A DNA stretch of 64,000 nt from Chryseolinea sp. H1M3-3 (GCF_029360725.1 NZ_JARKMY010000001.1:868001-932000); one strand, 5' to 3'. Counted from the stretch's first letter, positions 15,001-24,651 are shown. The notes: generated by a model from the letters alone, not told the origin. Numbers and translations are program-made.

Positions 15001-17241
15001 ATGAAAAAGATGTTTCTAACGCTTGAACTACTGTGCATGTGTTTTTTTACTGTTGCACAAGGTATTATCGGCGGTAAAATAATCGATGAAAAAAAAGAAG
15101 TGCTCGCGGGCGCACACGTGTTTTTGAAGGAAGAACCATCGTCAGGTGCAATTGCTGATCTACATGGAAATTTCCAGTTAAAAAATATACCGGCCGGCGA
15201 ATACACCATTATTGTTTCGTTTATCGGATATGAAACTACTTCTCAACAAGTTCAGGTTCGTGATAACTCAATAATCAAATTGGATTTAATACTTATCCCT
15301 GGTAATGTGCAGTTGCGTGACCTTGTAATCAGCGGAAGCGTGGACCAGGCAATTAATACCCTTAGTCAGGTTGACATTAAGTTACGGCCCACGAATACAT
15401 CCCAGGATATTTTAAGAATGGTGCCGGGTTTGTTCATTGCTCAGCATGCAGGGGGCGGCAAAGCAGAACAAATATTCTTACGCGGATTTGATATTGATCA
15501 TGGTACCGATTTAAATCTCGAAGTGGATGGTCTACCCGTTAATATGGTTTCCCATGCGCATGGCCAAGGGTATGCTGACTTACATTTTGTTATTCCCGAG
15601 ATGATTCAATATGTGGATTTCGATAAAGGCCCTTATTATGCTAACAAAGGAAATTTTACTACGGCCGGCTTTGTGGATTTTCAAACAAAAGATGTGCTTC
15701 AGGAAAATTTTGTTAAAGTTGAAGGCGGGCAATTTGGAACACTCCGAACAGTCGCCGGAATAAATTTATTTTCCTCCGATGCCTCGCGCACAAAAGGATA
15801 TGTCGGGACTGAATATTTTATTTCAGAAGGGTTTGTGGAATCACCGCAGAATTTTAACCGGTTTAATCTTACGTCTAAAATTTCTACACGATTAAAAAAT
15901 GATGATGAATTCGTTATAGGTACGTCATTCTTTACAAGCCGTTGGGATGCGTCGGGTCAGATCCCATCCCGTGCAGTTTCAAACGGAATGATTACACGCT
16001 TTGGCTCAGTTGATAACACAGAGGGAGGAAATACCAGTAGAACAAATCTCTTCATAAAACACTTACACGAGTTTTCAAACGGTGCTTATTGGAGCCAGCA
16101 AGCATACGCCGTTCGTTATGACTTTGATTTATACTCCAACTTTACATTCTTTTTAAATGATCCCCTTCATGGCGACCAAATTAATCAAAATGAATCGCGC
16201 ATGATTTACGGTTATAAATCCAACTATCATTATATCGGCAAATTTTTCGGAAAAGAATTAATAACAGAAGCAGGCGTAGGGATAAGGATAGATGATGTTG
16301 ATGACATTAGTTTATCGCATTCGATCAAGCGTTCTTTTATGAATGATAAGAAACGAGGAGATGTAAACGAAACCAATGCACATGCCTACATCAGTGAAAC
16401 ACTCACCTTGTCTGGAAAATGGTCACTCAACGCGGCCCTGCGTTATGATTTCATCAATTTCCGCTACTATGACAAGTTACAGGTTTCAGACCGTTCTGTC
16501 GGAAAATCTATTTTGAGTCCGAAGTTGAATATCAACTATCAGGTGGATAACAACGTCCTAATTTATTTGCGGACTGGAATGGGTTTCCATTCGAATGATG
16601 CACGTGTCGTTACACAGCAATCAGGTGAAGATATTTTACCACGAGCTTTTGGAGTTGATCTCGGTTTTAGTACGAAACTAAGCGACCGGCTTTTTGTACA
16701 CGCCGCACTTTGGCGGCTGGATCTTGACGAGGAGCTGGTTTATGTTGGAGACGAAGGGATCGTTGAGCCAAGTGGAAAAACGCATCGTAGCGGCATCGAC
16801 CTTTCCGTACGGTATGAAATTTTACCATGGCTTTTCCTTGATGGAGATTTGAATCTCACAAAACCCAAAGCAAAGGATGAACCTGAGGGTAAGAATCATA
16901 TTCCCCTTGCTCCCACTATCTCAACCATCGGTGGGCTGTCTTTTAAAATCAAAAATGGTCTTAATGGAGCGTTGCGTTATCGGTACATCGGAGATCGAGC
17001 CGCTAATGAAGATAACAGTGTGGTTGCAAAAGGATATTTTCTGGCAGACGCAGTAGTGAATTACACGCAATCAAAATTTGAAGTCGGATTTTCAGCCGAG
17101 AATATATTTGATGCGAAGTGGAACGAAGCACAATTTGATACAGCATCCAGGTTGCAATATGAAGCTGACGCTGTTTCTGAAATTCATTTTACCCCAGGCA
17201 CGCCGTTGTTCTTAAAAGCAAAGGTGAGTTTCTTCTTCTGA
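15001..17241 (+). CDS. TonB-dependent outer-membrane receptor
   Basis: A 746-residue receptor: signal peptide to about residue 20, a carboxypeptidase-regulatory-like beta domain (21-100, GKIIDEKKEVLAGAHVF), a plug (about 110-230) and a 22-strand barrel ending KAKVSFFF with a terminal Phe as expected for outer-membrane insertion. The plug has the usual FLRGFDIDHG and VDGLPVN segments but is unusually rich in histidine: residues 148, 167, 185, 187 and 195, in part as SHAHGQGYADLH. This could mean a metal or metal-chelate substrate. It is the last gene of the DUF4331 operon and is likely controlled by the divergent ECF sigma factor. The substrate is unknown. Confidence 0.9.
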   Translation: MKKMFLTLELLCMCFFTVAQGIIGGKIIDEKKEVLAGAHVFLKEEPSSGAIADLHGNFQLKNIPAGEYTIIVSFIGYETTSQQVQVRDNSIIKLDLILIPGNVQLRDLVISGSVDQAINTLSQVDIKLRPTNTSQDILRMVPGLFIAQHAGGGKAEQIFLRGFDIDHGTDLNLEVDGLPVNMVSHAHGQGYADLHFVIPEMIQYVDFDKGPYYANKGNFTTAGFVDFQTKDVLQENFVKVEGGQFGTLRTVAGINLFSSDASRTKGYVGTEYFISEGFVESPQNFNRFNLTSKISTRLKNDDEFVIGTSFFTSRWDASGQIPSRAVSNGMITRFGSVDNTEGGNTSRTNLFIKHLHEFSNGAYWSQQAYAVRYDFDLYSNFTFFLNDPLHGDQINQNESRMIYGYKSNYHYIGKFFGKELITEAGVGIRIDDVDDISLSHSIKRSFMNDKKRGDVNETNAHAYISETLTLSGKWSLNAALRYDFINFRYYDKLQVSDRSVGKSILSPKLNINYQVDNNVLIYLRTGMGFHSNDARVVTQQSGEDILPRAFGVDLGFSTKLSDRLFVHAALWRLDLDEELVYVGDEGIVEPSGKTHRSGIDLSVRYEILPWLFLDGDLNLTKPKAKDEPEGKNHIPLAPTISTIGGLSFKIKNGLNGALRYRYIGDRAANEDNSVVAKGYFLADAVVNYTQSKFEVGFSAENIFDAKWNEAQFDTASRLQYEADAVSEIHFTPGTPLFLKAKVSFFF

Positions 17242-17266
17242 CCAGGGACTCACAGTTATTGAATTA

Positions 17267-18043
17267 TCATTTTCTGACAATTAGCAACAGATCAAGTGCC
17301 TCAGAGGCATCGTCGACTAATAGGTAGTCCTCATGTTGGATATTGGAAACAAGTTTGTTATTGCTTGATTGAAGTTTGTTCCTGTTCCAACGATTCAAGA
17401 TCTCATAAGGAATCTTAAGTAAAGACGAAGGCAGTCGATATTGCAGATTTAAAATATCAAACCGTGTGATACGGTTTACGGATTTTTTATTCTGCTCGTA
17501 ATAATCCATCACTTTTTGATTTCCAGTTATACCCTTCATTTCCACATGTGGAAAAATACTGGCTGCTAATTTTTTTAACTCTTCGGGCAAGTATTCACGA
17601 ATGTGCCATGGATTTCTTGAAAGCGACATTTTTCTATTGGGCGTAGTTAATAACGCGATGCCACCTGGCTTAAGTACGCGATGTATCTCCTTCAGGTACA
17701 AGGCATCATTTTCGATATGCTCGATCACTTGAAAACTGACGACACTGTCGTAAGCATTATCCGCCAACGCTTTCAATGGCGGAATATTCATGCTTAAGAA
17801 TCTTCCAGCAGGATATTTCTCCTTCAGTTCCTGAATGGCTGCTTCAATCTTGTCGACGGCTGTAAAGCTTTTGGCATGCTCCATAAGCAGCCCTACGCCC
17901 CTCCCTTCTCCGCAACCTACTTCCAATACATCTCCAAAGACATATGCTTTCGCAAGAACGTAAGCTTTAAAAAGCCGCTGGTGGATTGGATTATCGGAGG
18001 TTATTTGTTCACTTGTGATTTCAGTGGTGTATACTTTAGCCAT
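17267..18043 (-). CDS. Class I SAM-dependent methyltransferase
   Basis: A 258-residue methyltransferase. Motif I (LEVGCGEGRG, residues 40-49) binds S-adenosylmethionine, and SFQVIEHIEND plus VLKPGGIALLTTPN are the usual post-I and motif III segments of the Methyltransf_11/25 group. The substrate cannot be read from the sequence; similar enzymes act on small molecules, quinones or sugars. It is convergent with the TonB receptor and has no co-directional partner. Its start ATG is only five bases after a promoter-like box, so the transcript may be leaderless. Confidence 0.85.
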   Translation of the reverse strand: MAKVYTTEITSEQITSDNPIHQRLFKAYVLAKAYVFGDVLEVGCGEGRGVGLLMEHAKSFTAVDKIEAAIQELKEKYPAGRFLSMNIPPLKALADNAYDSVVSFQVIEHIENDALYLKEIHRVLKPGGIALLTTPNRKMSLSRNPWHIREYLPEELKKLAASIFPHVEMKGITGNQKVMDYYEQNKKSVNRITRFDILNLQYRLPSSLLKIPYEILNRWNRNKLQSSNNKLVSNIQHEDYLLVDDASEALDLLLIVRK

Positions 18044-18048
18044 AGGCG

Positions 18049-18056
18049 CAAAAATA
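18049..18056 (-). promoter_or_regulatory. Bacteroidota -7 box (TATTTTTG) at the methyltransferase start
   Basis: On the minus strand TATTTTTG fits the TAnnTTTG -7 element and ends five bases before the ATG of the methyltransferase. No TTG is seen at the expected distance upstream, so the -33 half is missing. The spacing would put transcription start at or next to the start codon. Confidence 0.4.
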
Positions 18057-18267
18057 AGAAATTGAAGTTGCTGACGTATAAATAATTGATAGCTGCCTCA
18101 TAAGTGAAGTTTCCCGAACAAATCCAAGGAAGGATTGTTTTAATGAAATTTATCGGTCAGATACATCGTTCTATACTCCGCAGGACTAGTCATACATAAT
18201 CTAAAATAGATTACCTATTGTTTCTAGACCTCCTAATTTTAAAAATCCTTGTTATTTTCACACCTAC

Positions 18268-19428
18268 ATGAGATACCTGTTCATTTTCGCGTTAATATCT
18301 TTCAGTGCATCCGGGCAAGCATTGAGAGATATCAATTATAGCTTTCTTTATAATCCAAATGAGCCCATAGAGTTTGACATTAAGGTCATTAGATCGACAC
18401 AAGGCTGGACGGCGTTTTACCGGTTAAGCCCGCGTGATACAACCTCAGAAAATCTTTATGTAATTCAGTGGGAGCTCCGGAAAGACCTTAGTGAAAAAGA
18501 AGGGACACCAGTGAGTCCGGAACAAATTTCCAAAACCACTAAAGCAAATCATGAAACGGAAGGAAGTATAACAATGCCAAATGTGCCCGAAAGGCAATAT
18601 CTAACTGCGAAGGTTCTTAACAATACTGTTAAGCGCGTATGGATTTACCACAAAGTTCTCGACCCCAAATATCCTGTAAATGGATACCTCAGTTCAGACG
18701 GGGTTCCGGTGATAGAGACCTTTGTAAAGGTTAACACGCCGATGACCCTTGGTGGAGAAGGGGAACAAAAAATCGTTTCCTATTACAATGATAATTTTCC
18801 TGCCGCCGTTCCGGGATTCTCGGAGGGCATGGGAAGAGTTGCACGAAGCATGGTGGTGGATTCAACATTTACTAGGCGGGTAGGTGACCAGCTATCTTTT
18901 AATCAAACGGGGTTGTACCTGATTCAATCCGATACAACTTCTGCTGAAGGTCTCGCATTTCGTGTTGAAGAAGATTATCCAAGGCTATCGAAGGTCGAAA
19001 GTCTTGCCGACCCATTAATTTACATCTGCACAAAACAAGAGTTCGCGCGAATCAAACAGGCCAAAGGAGATAAAAAAGCTTTTGACCGGATCATACTCTC
19101 CATTACACAGAACACAGAGCGCGCCAGAACGTTTATGCGCAGTTACTTCCGCCGGGTGGAATTAGCCAATCAATTTTTCACTTCCTATAAAGAGGGATGG
19201 AAAACGGATCGAGGGATGATCTACATTATTTTTGGATTGCCTGACGAAGTTTTCCGGTTCTCTGACCGGGAAGTGTGGAGTTACAAAAACAACTTGTATA
19301 AAGTCAACTTTGATTTCATTAGATCCAGTACACTTTTCGATCCGGAAAATTATGTTTTGATAAGGGACAAAAAATTCCAGGAGACCTGGTATGAAGTGAT
19401 CGATCTTTGGAGAAATGCAAGGTTCTGA
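18268..19428 (+). CDS. GWxTD domain protein, exported
   Basis: A 386-residue exported protein: signal peptide MRYLFIFALISFSASGQA, a beta-rich middle part and a C-terminal GWxTD domain (KEGWKTDRGMIYIIFGLPDE, then EVWSYKNN and FDPENYVLIRD). The domain is named for its GWxTD motif and is found in Bacteroidota and relatives; its function is not established. rsmI follows after 18 bases. The 224-base upstream gap contains only a 6-bp inverted repeat (AATCTA-AAA-TAGATT at 18198-18212) and no clear promoter. Confidence 0.85.
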   Translation: MRYLFIFALISFSASGQALRDINYSFLYNPNEPIEFDIKVIRSTQGWTAFYRLSPRDTTSENLYVIQWELRKDLSEKEGTPVSPEQISKTTKANHETEGSITMPNVPERQYLTAKVLNNTVKRVWIYHKVLDPKYPVNGYLSSDGVPVIETFVKVNTPMTLGGEGEQKIVSYYNDNFPAAVPGFSEGMGRVARSMVVDSTFTRRVGDQLSFNQTGLYLIQSDTTSAEGLAFRVEEDYPRLSKVESLADPLIYICTKQEFARIKQAKGDKKAFDRIILSITQNTERARTFMRSYFRRVELANQFFTSYKEGWKTDRGMIYIIFGLPDEVFRFSDREVWSYKNNLYKVNFDFIRSSTLFDPENYVLIRDKKFQETWYEVIDLWRNARF

Positions 19429-19446
19429 TAGCGCGCATCACGACTT

Positions 19447-20133
19447 ATGGAACCATCCCCGACATCGCTGTATATTATAGCCACGCCTATAGGAAACTTA
19501 GGGGATATTACTTTCCGGGCAGTAGAAATCTTAAAATCAGTTGATCTGATTCTTGCAGAAGACACGCGAACGTCAGGTGTGCTTCTGAAGCATTATGGGA
19601 TCTCCAAACCGCTTCAGAGCTTCCATAATTTCAATGAACATAAAATCGTTGACATGCTCGTGGGGCGACTCAAGCAGGGCGAAAAAATGGCGTTGATATC
19701 AGATGCTGGAACGCCGGGAATCTCAGATCCAGGATTTTTGATCGCGCGTGCCTGCGTGCAAGCAGGCCTAAAAATTGAATGTCCTCCTGGAGCAACGGCA
19801 TTCTTACCCGCTTTGATAAAATCCGGGCTACCGTCAGATCGATTTGTGTTTGAAGGCTTTCTTCCTATAAAAAAAGGAAGACAAACACTTCTAAAACAAC
19901 TTGTCGAAGAAGAACGAACTATGATTTTTTATGAGTCTCCATATCGCCTGGTAAAAACCCTGCAACAGTTTAAAGAATATTTCGGTGAAGACCGGATGGC
20001 ATCCGTTTCCCGCGAGTTAACTAAAGTGTTCGAAGAAACCATAAATGGAACGATAGCTGAAATCCTCAACCACTTTATGGCAAAGGACGTAAAGGGCGAG
20101 ATTGTGATAGTGGTCGCAGGGAAACCAAAATAA
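19447..20133 (+). CDS. rsmI: 16S rRNA (cytidine(1402)-2'-O)-methyltransferase
   Basis: A 228-residue tetrapyrrole-methylase-fold enzyme that 2'-O-methylates C1402 of 16S rRNA at the ribosomal P site. The N-terminal YIIATPIGNLGDITFRA, AEDTRTSGVLL and LISDAGTPGISDPGF are the RsmI signatures, and CPPGATAFLPALIKSGL and FEGFLPIKKGRQ continue the core. The length is normal. It is followed after three bases by a membrane-protein gene and then suhB, suggesting one operon. Confidence 0.96.
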   Translation: MEPSPTSLYIIATPIGNLGDITFRAVEILKSVDLILAEDTRTSGVLLKHYGISKPLQSFHNFNEHKIVDMLVGRLKQGEKMALISDAGTPGISDPGFLIARACVQAGLKIECPPGATAFLPALIKSGLPSDRFVFEGFLPIKKGRQTLLKQLVEEERTMIFYESPYRLVKTLQQFKEYFGEDRMASVSRELTKVFEETINGTIAEILNHFMAKDVKGEIVIVVAGKPK

Positions 20134-20136
20134 ATC

Positions 20137-20919
20137 ATGAGCATTTTTTACAGATTAGGTAAGAACCCAGCGCGACTATTTATCATAGCTCAAACGTTAT
20201 TGCTGATTTCGTTTGTCTGGAGAGAGTTTCCTGTTTTTGTATTTATTGCATTTGCTCCCATGTATGCCCTCACTGATCATCCTTCGGCGTTAAAATACTC
20301 CTACCTGCCTTTTATTGTTGCCATTGGAACTGCTTTTATATTCTACTACACCATGCAGCAAAGCATGCAGCAAAGTAGTGTGCTCTCCTGGATAATTTAT
20401 TTCGCATTACTAGCCACCCTATTTACTGTTTATATCCTTTTGCAACGATGGACAAACAATAGGCTCAACAAATTTACTTTGCTCATCTTCATTTTAGGAA
20501 TGGAATACATGCTATTAAAACTCATGACCGACCCTAATCCAGTGTTCCTTGCAGATCTCCTGCGTTATAAACACACATGGATCCGATGGAATATTTTTAC
20601 GGGTTATACCGGAGCATCATTGTGGATACTTCTCACTAACCTGCTTTTTTATCAGGCACTTTTTAAACAGGAAAAAATAAACTGGATGCTATGCTTCAGC
20701 GCATGTATGATCATCCTGCTGCCGATTTTGTTTTCGATCAGCCAGACTTCAACGGCGTTAACCAAAGGTGATGTATTGGATTTTTATACAAGTGGCAGCA
20801 ATTATAACTCCATCTATTTGCAACGCGGCGAATTAATATCGCGAACAGGTGCATGGGTTTCATTGTTGATCATTATCTTCACCCTTATAAAGGGATTGAC
20901 TAAAAAAGTGTCGAGATGA
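20137..20919 (+). CDS. Polytopic membrane protein, possibly Lnt-related
   Basis: A 260-residue integral membrane protein with about seven hydrophobic segments (roughly 15-30, 55-72, 80-103, 114-130, 158-175, 183-202 and 235-252). The spacing and the segment TGYTGASLWILLTNLLFYQ resemble the membrane part of apolipoprotein N-acyltransferase, but the nitrilase domain with its Glu-Lys-Cys triad is absent. So it cannot be a complete Lnt. It sits between rsmI (three bases) and suhB (four-base ATGA overlap). A function should not be assumed. Confidence 0.6.
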   Translation: MSIFYRLGKNPARLFIIAQTLLLISFVWREFPVFVFIAFAPMYALTDHPSALKYSYLPFIVAIGTAFIFYYTMQQSMQQSSVLSWIIYFALLATLFTVYILLQRWTNNRLNKFTLLIFILGMEYMLLKLMTDPNPVFLADLLRYKHTWIRWNIFTGYTGASLWILLTNLLFYQALFKQEKINWMLCFSACMIILLPILFSISQTSTALTKGDVLDFYTSGSNYNSIYLQRGELISRTGAWVSLLIIIFTLIKGLTKKVSR

Positions 20920-21719
20920 ATTTACAAGAAATAGAAAAAGGAGTCATTGATATTTGTATTGAAGTAGGCCAGTTTATCCGTCACGAAGGTGCAAATTTTG
21001 ACCATGCCCGCATCGAAGAAAAAGATGGTTTCAATAACCTTGTTTCGTATGTCGATAAAGAAGCAGAAAGAAGGTTGGTTACAGTTTTTAAAAAACTTTT
21101 ACCAGAAGCCGGCTTCATTACTGAAGAGGGAACAGTAACACAGTCACAAAATCATGAATACAACTGGATCATTGATCCGCTGGATGGTACAACGAATTTT
21201 CTACATGGCTTACCTATCTATGCGATCAGTGTTGGATTAACACGCGGTCCCAAAGTTATCCTGGGGGTCATCTACCACATCGTTCGTCAGGAATGTTTTC
21301 ATGCTATTGAGGGTGGTCATGCTTATTGCAACGATCAAGTCATTACCGTTTCAAATGTAAGAACGCTACAGAAAAGTTTACTGGCAACCGGCTTTCCCTA
21401 TTATCATTTTGATAAAAAAGAAACCTACCTGGATATCATTCGCGAGTTTCTGGAGAAATCGCATGGCATCCGGAGGCTTGGGAGCGCCGCCATTGATCTC
21501 GCCTACGTCGCGTGTGGGCGCTTAGAAGGATTCTTTGAATACAACCTTAACCCTTGGGATGTTGCTGCTGGTATCTTTATTGTGGAGCGTGCAGGGGGAA
21601 AAGTCACTGATTTTAAGGGAGGAAACAATGTACTCTTCGGCGGCGAACTTTGTGCTGCCAACAGTTCAGTCCATCCTGAAATGTTGGAAATAATTAATAC
21701 CAGGTGGCACCAGAAATAG
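20916..21719 (+). CDS. suhB: Inositol-monophosphatase family protein
   Basis: A 267-residue Mg-dependent phosphatase of the inositol monophosphatase/SuhB family. FITEEG, IDPLDGTTNFLHGLP and NPWDVAAGIFIVERAGG carry the three metal-binding motifs. In bacteria these enzymes hydrolyse inositol 1-phosphate, related sugar phosphates or 3'-phosphoadenosine 5'-phosphate; the sequence alone does not separate these. Its ATG overlaps the stop of the membrane-protein gene by four bases, so the two are translationally coupled. Confidence 0.9.
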   Translation: MNLQEIEKGVIDICIEVGQFIRHEGANFDHARIEEKDGFNNLVSYVDKEAERRLVTVFKKLLPEAGFITEEGTVTQSQNHEYNWIIDPLDGTTNFLHGLPIYAISVGLTRGPKVILGVIYHIVRQECFHAIEGGHAYCNDQVITVSNVRTLQKSLLATGFPYYHFDKKETYLDIIREFLEKSHGIRRLGSAAIDLAYVACGRLEGFFEYNLNPWDVAAGIFIVERAGGKVTDFKGGNNVLFGGELCAANSSVHPEMLEIINTRWHQK

Positions 21720-21814
21720 GTGCAGGTTTGCGATTAGCATGTTCCAGGCTGTAGTTGCAATACATCCTAATCAATAACATCATCCTTGATCCCGACAGTC
21801 AAAATCCCATGCTT

Positions 21815-24619
21815 ATGCGAAACTCATTCTTATACATTTTATTTTTCATTTTAATAACAGTCTGTTCAGTTGCACAGCATAATCTTTCCGATCCATTACC
21901 AATAGATCCCAGAGTAAAGATTGGCAAACTTTCAAACGGGCTCACTTATTACATTCAAAAAAATACACGTCCAGAAAGGAAAGTTGAATTGCGTCTTGTC
22001 GTGAACACCGGATCAATCCTGGAAGATGATGATCAACGAGGGCTTGCACATTTCACAGAACATATGGCCTTTAATGGGTCAAAGAACTTTCAAAAAAATG
22101 ATCTCGTTTCTTTCCTTCAATCCATTGGTGTAAAGTTTGGCGCAGACTTGAACGCTTACACAAGTTTTGATGAAACGGTTTATATTCTTCCAATTCCTAC
22201 AGAAAAAAAAGAAAATATTGAAAAGGGATTTCAAATACTTGAAGATTGGGCAAGTGCTGTATCCTTTGATCACGCCGAGATTGATAAAGAGCGCGGCGTT
22301 GTTTTAGAAGAGCTGCGCCTGGGTAAAGGTGCAGATGACAGAATGAGCAAAATATATTTTCCGAAATTATTTGAAGGCTCTAAGTATGGTGATCGACTTC
22401 CCATTGGTACAGAGGATGTGTTAAAAAACTTCAACTATGAAACCATTAAAAAATTTTATAAGGACTGGTATCGACCAGATCTTATGGCTGTAATTGTTGT
22501 GGGTGACATGGAGGTTGCAGAAGCTGAACAATACATCAAGAAACATTTCGCGCATTTAAAAAATCCGGATCAACCAAGACCAAGACTTGATAGTGAAGTA
22601 ATGCCCAGAAAAAAATCAGAAGGCATCGTGGCAACTGACAAGGAAGCAACGAATCACTATGTCCAAATCTATTACACTACAAAAAAATGGAAGGTAGAAA
22701 CTACGGTGAAGGATTATCGTGATTTTATCATCGAGCGGATATTCACAAGCATGCTGAGTCAGCGCCTGCAGGAGCTCACCCAGAAATCAAATCCACCGTT
22801 TCTCTATGGCGCCAGTAATTTTGGGGAATTCGTTCGTGGATATGAAGCCTATAGCTCATTCGCTGTTTTAGGCAAAGATGGTGTAGAGCCAGCGATTAAT
22901 GCTATCATTCAAGAAAATGAACGTGCGAGAAAATTTGGGTTTACACCTTCTGAACTTGATCGTATCAAAAAAGTATTGATGAAAAATATCGAACGTTCAT
23001 TCAATGAACGAGATAAAACGGAATCGTCTAATCTGGTACAGGAATATGTTAGGAATTTTCTTGAAAAAGAACCAATTCCAGGAATAGAGAATGAATATAG
23101 CTATCACAAGCAATATCTGGACGGAATCACATTGGAGGAAGTCAATCAATATGCCGCAAAAACAATCCCCCCGGATACTGAAAATAAGCTTGTCATACTC
23201 ACCGGACCGGAGAAGGCTGAATTTAAAATACCTTCGAACGAAGAATTATTGACCATCGCAGACAACGCTGCAAAAGTTGAAGTGACGGCCTATGAAGAAA
23301 ATGCCGTTGCCACCTCCCTCATGGAAAAAGTACCTGCACCTGGTAAGATTGTCAGCGAAAAAGTAATTAAAGAACTTAACATAACAGAATTAACCTTAAG
23401 CAACGGCGTTAAGGTTTTGCTCAAGCCTACCGACTTTAAAAACGATCAGATTATCCTAGCTTCCTCGCGATTTGGAGGACAATATTTGTACGACCCGAAA
23501 GATCGATTGGATGCTGAATATGCATCGACTATTGTGACGCAAATGGGGATCGGACAGTTTTCTCCGCTCGATCTAAGAAAAGTGCTTGCCGGAAAAAGTG
23601 CTTCCATAACGCCCAGGCTAGGCACAATTTCTGAGTCGTTAAATGGGCAGTGCAGCGCTGCCGATTTAGAGACTATGTTGCAACTCACACATCTATATTT
23701 CACACAACCCCGGTATGATGCTGAGTTATTTAAATCATTTGTGACCAAGCAGCAAGCTATGTATCAAAACATGAGTTCTGATCCGCAATACACTTTCCAG
23801 GATTCGGTCATGACAATTTTATATCGAAATCATCCGTGGGCACCCCGTGTCCCTAAATCCGAAATTTTCAGCAAAATAAATGACCAGCATGCCTTAAACA
23901 TTTACAAAGAGCGTTTCGGAGACGCCAATGGGTTCACTTTTGTGCTGGTAGGGAAATTCGATGTTGCCACCATCAAACCCTTGCTTGCTACCTATTTAGG
24001 GAGCCTCAAATCTTCATCAAAAAAATCTACATTCAAGGATGTGGGTTTGCGTCCTGTAAAGGGCGTTAAAAAAGAAATATTCAAGGGAACGGAGCCAAAG
24101 AGTTTTATCCGAATGTTTTGGAATGGAGAAGCAACTTATAGCACTGATGAGCAATTGAAAATACAGGCATTAACAGAAGTCCTTAACATTAAACTCATCG
24201 AAAAACTCCGTGAAGATCTGGCAGGAATTTATGGAGGAGGAATGTTTGGATCTTTGAACAAGTATCCGTACAACCATTTTTCACTAGGCGCATCGTTACC
24301 TTGTGGTCCGGAAAATGTAGATAAACTCATTACTGCCACACTCGAGGAAATTGAAAAAATCAAGGCCAATGGCCCGGCCGTCGAGGACTTAAATAAAGTT
24401 AAAGAAACGTGGAGGCAGCAGCATGAAGTAAATCTTAAAGAAAATAATTTCTGGGCACGACAACTCCTTCAAAGTATCGAACTTGGTACGGACTTACAAA
24501 ATGTACTTAGCTATGAAGAGCGAATTGCGCGGCTCACGCCAGCTGATGTAAAAAGCGCTGCCAACAAATATCTGGACATGAAAAATTATGTTCAGATTGT
24601 TTTAAACCCAGAGAAGTAG
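21815..24619 (+). CDS. M16 family zinc metallopeptidase, exported
   Basis: About 934 residues from ATG 21815, which starts a good signal peptide (MRNSFLYILFFILITVCSVAQ); a TTG at 21755 and an ATG at 21809 are alternatives. The N-terminal M16 domain has the inverted zinc motif HFTEH (79-83) with the distal glutamate in VVLEELRLG, while the second M16 half (from about residue 500) lacks it, as in two-domain pitrilysin-like proteases. It should act in the periplasm on peptides. It is convergent with glmS with 32 bases between stops. Confidence 0.92.
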   Translation: MRNSFLYILFFILITVCSVAQHNLSDPLPIDPRVKIGKLSNGLTYYIQKNTRPERKVELRLVVNTGSILEDDDQRGLAHFTEHMAFNGSKNFQKNDLVSFLQSIGVKFGADLNAYTSFDETVYILPIPTEKKENIEKGFQILEDWASAVSFDHAEIDKERGVVLEELRLGKGADDRMSKIYFPKLFEGSKYGDRLPIGTEDVLKNFNYETIKKFYKDWYRPDLMAVIVVGDMEVAEAEQYIKKHFAHLKNPDQPRPRLDSEVMPRKKSEGIVATDKEATNHYVQIYYTTKKWKVETTVKDYRDFIIERIFTSMLSQRLQELTQKSNPPFLYGASNFGEFVRGYEAYSSFAVLGKDGVEPAINAIIQENERARKFGFTPSELDRIKKVLMKNIERSFNERDKTESSNLVQEYVRNFLEKEPIPGIENEYSYHKQYLDGITLEEVNQYAAKTIPPDTENKLVILTGPEKAEFKIPSNEELLTIADNAAKVEVTAYEENAVATSLMEKVPAPGKIVSEKVIKELNITELTLSNGVKVLLKPTDFKNDQIILASSRFGGQYLYDPKDRLDAEYASTIVTQMGIGQFSPLDLRKVLAGKSASITPRLGTISESLNGQCSAADLETMLQLTHLYFTQPRYDAELFKSFVTKQQAMYQNMSSDPQYTFQDSVMTILYRNHPWAPRVPKSEIFSKINDQHALNIYKERFGDANGFTFVLVGKFDVATIKPLLATYLGSLKSSSKKSTFKDVGLRPVKGVKKEIFKGTEPKSFIRMFWNGEATYSTDEQLKIQALTEVLNIKLIEKLREDLAGIYGGGMFGSLNKYPYNHFSLGASLPCGPENVDKLITATLEEIEKIKANGPAVEDLNKVKETWRQQHEVNLKENNFWARQLLQSIELGTDLQNVLSYEERIARLTPADVKSAANKYLDMKNYVQIVLNPEK

Positions 24620-24651
24620 TTACCTCCATTTATTGAAGGCTTTCAAATCCG

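Noticed and set aside
18198-18212. AATCTA-AAA-TAGATT upstream of the GWxTD gene
   Set aside because: Six-base AT-rich arms occur often by chance; no second copy or promoter geometry to support an operator.
24620-24651. TTGAA-GGCT-TTCAA between the M16 peptidase and glmS stops
   Set aside because: Five-base stem without T run; likely chance in a 32-base convergent gap.
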